A DNA stretch of 7,533 bases from an uncultured Eubacteriales bacterium. Its GTDB lineage: Bacteria > Bacillota > Clostridia > Christensenellales > Aristaeellaceae. The translations under genes and the position numbers were made by a program. The notes under the pieces were generated by a model. That model was not told the origin of the DNA. It made no database searches and worked only from the letters and a program-made list of their open reading frames with translations. Positions 5,599-7,533 of this stretch are shown here, in pieces. Positions within the stretch are counted from its first letter, which is position 1; each line of letters begins with the position of its first letter. The stretch spans positions 1-7,533 of the forward strand of contig CACZOT010000058.1 of the NCBI GenBank assembly GCA_902782795.1. The letters are read 5' to 3'.

Positions 5599-5892
5599 GT
5601 GGAAGCGAAAAAGAAAAGCATGAAGGGAAAGCTCGCAATTGTCGCGGTAGTGCTGGTGCTGGCGCTGGCCGTGGGAGGCGTCATCTATTGGGAGACGCGC
5701 CACGGCAACCGCCAGCTCATCGATATCAAATACCGCTTCGACCGCGCGGTCATCCGCCTGCCCAGCGGCGAGATCGTGGAGGGCAGGGTCTCCTCCTGGC
5801 TGGATTATGACGACAGCGACGTCGTGCAGGTGAAGATCGACGGCGTCACCTACCTGACCCATTATTCCAACGTCTGCCTGATCGGCGATTAG
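5599..5892 (+). CDS. Small membrane-anchored protein of unknown function
   Basis: This 97-residue protein starts with a lysine-rich segment (KKK, MKGK), followed by one hydrophobic helix at about 12-31, then about 60 residues rich in beta-forming sequence: YRFDRAVIRLPSGEIVEG (45-62), SSWLDYDDSDVVQVKIDG (65-82) and TYLTHYSNVCLI (84-95). The charge pattern predicts an N-in single-pass protein with the small domain outside. The domain pattern (aromatic strand, PSGE turn, EGxVxSW, a DY-D-D acidic stretch, VxIDGxTYLTH) resembles short stand-alone proteins that I recall from Firmicutes and mobile elements without a known function; this is memory, not a search. It sits 15 nt after the SDR and 14 nt before the GH43-like gene, so it is co-transcribed. 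GTG is the likely start. No catalytic residues are apparent. Confidence 0.72.
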   Translation: MEAKKKSMKGKLAIVAVVLVLALAVGGVIYWETRHGNRQLIDIKYRFDRAVIRLPSGEIVEGRVSSWLDYDDSDVVQVKIDGVTYLTHYSNVCLIGD

Positions 5893-5899
5893 GAGGAGG
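5891..5899 (+). promoter_or_regulatory. Strong ribosome binding site overlapping the preceding stop codon
   Basis: AGGAGGAGG begins within the TAG stop of the small membrane protein (5890-5892) and lies 7 nt before ATG 5907. This strong site should give efficient, coupled translation of the GH43-like enzyme. Confidence 0.75.
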
Positions 5900-5906
5900 C
5901 GCGCCC

Positions 5907-6860
5907 ATGAAGCGCTATTTGTTCGTCCATTTTCGCGAAAAGACCACGCCCGACGGCGAGCAGGTCCACTTCGCCCTCAGCCGCGACGGCTTCCACTGGC
6001 AGGCCCTGAACGGGGGGCGGCCGGTCCTCTGGGCCTACTACGGCGACAAGGGCGTGCGCGATATGACCATCTGCCGCGCCGGGGGCCGCTTCCATATCTT
6101 CGCGACGGACCTGAGCCTGAGTTACGGCATGCGCGCACAGTACAAGCACTCCTGGCGGGAGATCAACCTCCACGGCTCGAAGTGCCTGGCCCACTGGCAG
6201 TCGGAGGATCTCGTGCACTGGTCCGAGGAGGAACTCGTGCCCATCGGCGGCGAGGGAGTCGGTTGCGTCTGGGCGCCGGACATCATCCGCAACGGGCAAA
6301 CGGGGGAGTATATCCTCCATTATTCCCTGTGCTGCGCGGACAACGATTACGGCGACATGGCCATCTACTATTCCCGCACGCGCGATTTCGTCTCCTTCAC
6401 GCCGCCAGAGCTGCTCTACCGCAAGCCGGACAGCACCATCATCGATTCGGCCATGTACGAGGAAGACGGCCGCTATTACCTCTTCCTCAAGAGCCACGGC
6501 CTGCCCAACCGGCATATCCTCGTGGCGGGCGAGAGCCCCGTCGGGCCGTTCGAGCGCGTGCCCGCCTTCGACGAGAGCATGGCCGCGGTGGAGGAGGGCC
6601 AATACGAGGCCCCCACCGCGCTGCGCCTGGAGGACGGCCGCTGGTGCCTGTTCCTGGATTATTACGGCGTGCCCGGCTCCGGGCAGGGTTACGTGCCCTT
6701 CCTCGCCGATTCCCTCGCGAGCGGGCGGTTTATGCGCTGCGACGGGGAGTTCTCCTTCCCGTACGGCTTCAAGCATGGCACCGTCCTCGAGATCACCGAC
6801 GAGGAATACGAGCGCATGCTCGCCCACGATTGGAACGACGTCCCGGACGGCCGCTTTTGA
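5907..6860 (+). CDS. Glycoside hydrolase, GH43-like five-bladed beta-propeller, cytoplasmic
   Basis: This 317-residue protein matches the GH43 clan of arabinofuranosidases and xylosidases. Blade 1 has VHFALSRDGFHW and PVLWAYYGDKGVRD, with D52 the likely general base (families usually show DP; here RDM). Blade 2 has LVHWSEEEL and VWAPDI (121-126). Blade 3 has TIIDSAMYEEDGRYYLF, with D180 the likely pKa-modulating aspartate. Blade 4 has QYEAPT, with E234 the likely general acid, then LEDGRWCLFLDYYG. The C-terminal segment FPYGFKHGTV (284-293) probably closes the ring. No signal peptide or carbohydrate-binding module is present, so it acts inside the cell on imported oligosaccharides. It ends the SDR operon and its stop codon overlaps the next promoter. 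Assignment of catalytic residues is by position in the fold. Substrate is uncertain. Confidence 0.85.
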   Translation: MKRYLFVHFREKTTPDGEQVHFALSRDGFHWQALNGGRPVLWAYYGDKGVRDMTICRAGGRFHIFATDLSLSYGMRAQYKHSWREINLHGSKCLAHWQSEDLVHWSEEELVPIGGEGVGCVWAPDIIRNGQTGEYILHYSLCCADNDYGDMAIYYSRTRDFVSFTPPELLYRKPDSTIIDSAMYEEDGRYYLFLKSHGLPNRHILVAGESPVGPFERVPAFDESMAAVEEGQYEAPTALRLEDGRWCLFLDYYGVPGSGQGYVPFLADSLASGRFMRCDGEFSFPYGFKHGTVLEITDEEYERMLAHDWNDVPDGRF

Positions 6861-6885
6861 CAGAAAGCCCGATTTGTGCTATACT
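6857..6885 (+). promoter_or_regulatory. Sigma-A promoter of the DUF2798-like gene, overlapping GH43 stop
   Basis: TTGACA (6857-6862) and TATACT (6880-6885) are spaced by 17 nt and the -10 carries a TGC extension. It is the best promoter on the plus strand here. The -35 includes the TGA stop of the GH43-like gene. Predicted start is near 6892, just before the structured leader. Confidence 0.85.
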
Positions 6886-6897
6886 GATCGCACGACG

Positions 6898-6957
6898 ACA
6901 CATGCAGTACGTTTATACGTAAGTCTGATTACGGTACGAACGGCTGCATGTGTTTTT
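6898..6957 (+). promoter_or_regulatory. Structured 5' leader (10-bp closing stem plus U-tract), possible cis-regulator or attenuator
   Basis: ACACATGCAG (6898-6907) and CTGCATGTGT (6944-6953) form a perfect 10-bp stem that starts about 6 nt into the predicted transcript and is followed directly by TTTT (6954-6957). The 36-nt interior has two mutually exclusive hairpins: TACGT-TTAT-ACGTA (6908-6921) and CGTAA-N6-TTACG (6918-6933), and four TACG copies (6908, 6916, 6930, 6935). The layout looks like a small aptamer with a closing helix, or a terminator-like attenuator, ahead of the ribosome binding site at 6968-6974. It matches no riboswitch consensus I know. As a plain terminator it would block its own promoter's transcripts and also end readthrough from the GH43 operon. 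Confidence 0.5.
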
Positions 6958-6983
6958 GTATGCACAAAAGGAGGGAAATCCCC

Positions 6984-7533
6984 ATGCCTCAAACCAAAGC
7001 GCAGCGGGCGCTGTTTGCGCTGATCACGGTGGTCATCACGGTCCATGCCTACGTTTTTTACAGCCTGTACGTCATCAACGGCCAGACGTTCCTCAGTCAG
7101 GCGCGGGAGATGGGGGCCCAGGCCTGGAGCGTGCTCCCGGCGATCCGGGCCATCGGCGGAGTGCCGGTGCTTGGACGTTTTCTGCCCATCTGGGCGGTGG
7201 TGCTGGAAGAATTCTGCCTGGCCTACAGCCTGGAGATGCTCGTCGGCCAGCCCTGCTCGTTCAAATTAGCGCTGCGCCTTTTCGACCCGCAGAAGACGCA
7301 TCCCGTGCTTTTTGAGACCGCGGTGATCTCCGCGACCGTGGCGATCATGTGCCCGGCCATGAGCTTCCTTGCGGCGATCCTGTACTATCCGTGGCAGTTT
7401 ATGCCCTTCGCCGCGCCAACCCTTCTGGCCAACTGGCTGCGTCTGGTGTGCTTCAATTTCCCCTTTGCCTGGTTCACGCAGGTGTTCTTCATCCAGCCCG
7501 CGGTGCGCAAGATTTTCCGAACCTTCTTCGCGC
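6984..7533 (+). CDS. DUF2798-like multi-pass membrane protein, C-terminus outside window
   Basis: The first 183 residues are visible, and the frame stays open to the window edge. The start MPQTKAQRALFALITVVITVHAYVFYSLY-type N-terminus (residues 9-30 hydrophobic) resembles DUF2798-family proteins, which begin MPxxKxQ and have paired helices; this is recalled, not searched. Further hydrophobic segments lie at about 66-87, 111-136 and 145-172, so at least four membrane passes in two pairs are expected. Conserved-looking features are the E75/E76 pair in helix 2 (VVLEEFCLAYSLEML), a basic-aromatic linker (LALRLFDPQKTHP) and NWLRLVCFNFPFAWF (150-164). AAGGAGG (6968-6974) lies 9 nt before ATG 6984. 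It has its own promoter and a structured leader, and is apparently not part of the sugar operon. Function unknown; a small-molecule export or membrane stress role is only a guess. Confidence 0.72.
   Translation, partial: MPQTKAQRALFALITVVITVHAYVFYSLYVINGQTFLSQAREMGAQAWSVLPAIRAIGGVPVLGRFLPIWAVVLEEFCLAYSLEMLVGQPCSFKLALRLFDPQKTHPVLFETAVISATVAIMCPAMSFLAAILYYPWQFMPFAAPTLLANWLRLVCFNFPFAWFTQVFFIQPAVRKIFRTFFA

Noticed and set aside
4732..5862. Minus-strand open frame of 376 codons opposite the SDR and small protein
   Set aside because: It spans two clear plus-strand genes and their promoter, has shadow-frame composition (Ala, Arg, His, Gln, Asp) and no recognisable motif.
5889..6827. Minus-strand open frame of 312 codons opposite the GH43-like gene
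   Set aside because: Antisense shadow; the plus-strand frame carries the beta-propeller motifs and a strong ribosome binding site.
6898..6953. The 10-bp inverted repeat as the ends of a miniature transposable element
   Set aside because: There is no target-site duplication, only 36 bp lie inside, and its position right after a promoter and before a ribosome binding site fits a leader RNA better.
6898..6957. Known riboswitch classes (purine, preQ1, fluoride, guanidine-II with ACGR loops)
   Set aside because: The conserved purine core and fluoride motifs are missing, and although ACGG and ACGA occur they are not in the terminal loops of two hairpins as guanidine-II requires.

Overview
The window looks like chromosomal DNA from a GC-rich, monoderm-type Firmicute, probably a gut or rumen Clostridia lineage (Christensenellales- or Oscillospiraceae-like). 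That placement is inferred from four things: strong AGGAGG-type ribosome binding sites before almost every gene, clear sigma-A promoters, an LplB/LplC-type sugar ABC transporter, and strong G/C preference at third codon positions. No rRNA, tRNA, CRISPR array, insertion sequence or phage gene is visible. The theme is uptake and breakdown of a carbohydrate.

Layout. (1) Bases 1-2465, minus strand: a CUT1 sugar importer operon transcribed in the order LplB-type permease, LplC-type permease, secreted solute-binding protein. The last gene is cut by the left window edge. It starts from a near-consensus promoter (TTGACA-N17-TAAAAT) with two TTATGCG direct repeats 21 bp apart just upstream of the -35, a geometry typical of AraC-family activators. 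(2) Bases 2466-2770: divergent regulatory region. (3) 2771-3622, plus: a sugar phosphate isomerase/epimerase-like TIM barrel. (4) 3777-4646, minus: an amidohydrolase, convergent with the isomerase, with a hairpin plus T-tract between them. (5) 4647-4764: a second divergent promoter region with two extended -10 promoters and an inverted repeat over the predicted amidohydrolase start point. (6) 4765-6860, plus: a tight three-gene operon of a short-chain dehydrogenase/reductase, a small membrane-anchored protein of unknown function, and a cytoplasmic GH43-like beta-propeller glycosidase. (7) 6857-6983: a perfect-consensus -35 promoter overlapping the GH43 stop codon and a structured leader, followed by (8) a multi-pass DUF2798-like membrane protein cut by the right edge.

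How it may work together (inference): the transporter brings in an oligosaccharide or glycoside, the signal-less GH43-like enzyme cleaves it inside the cell, and the SDR, the TIM-barrel isomerase/epimerase and the amidohydrolase (a family that includes sugar lactonases and decarboxylases) process the released sugar or sugar acid. The substrate cannot be read from sequence alone. The transporter and enzyme families are familiar. The parts that look least described are the small anchored protein inside the GH43 operon, the structured leader before the DUF2798-like gene, and the operator-like repeats.
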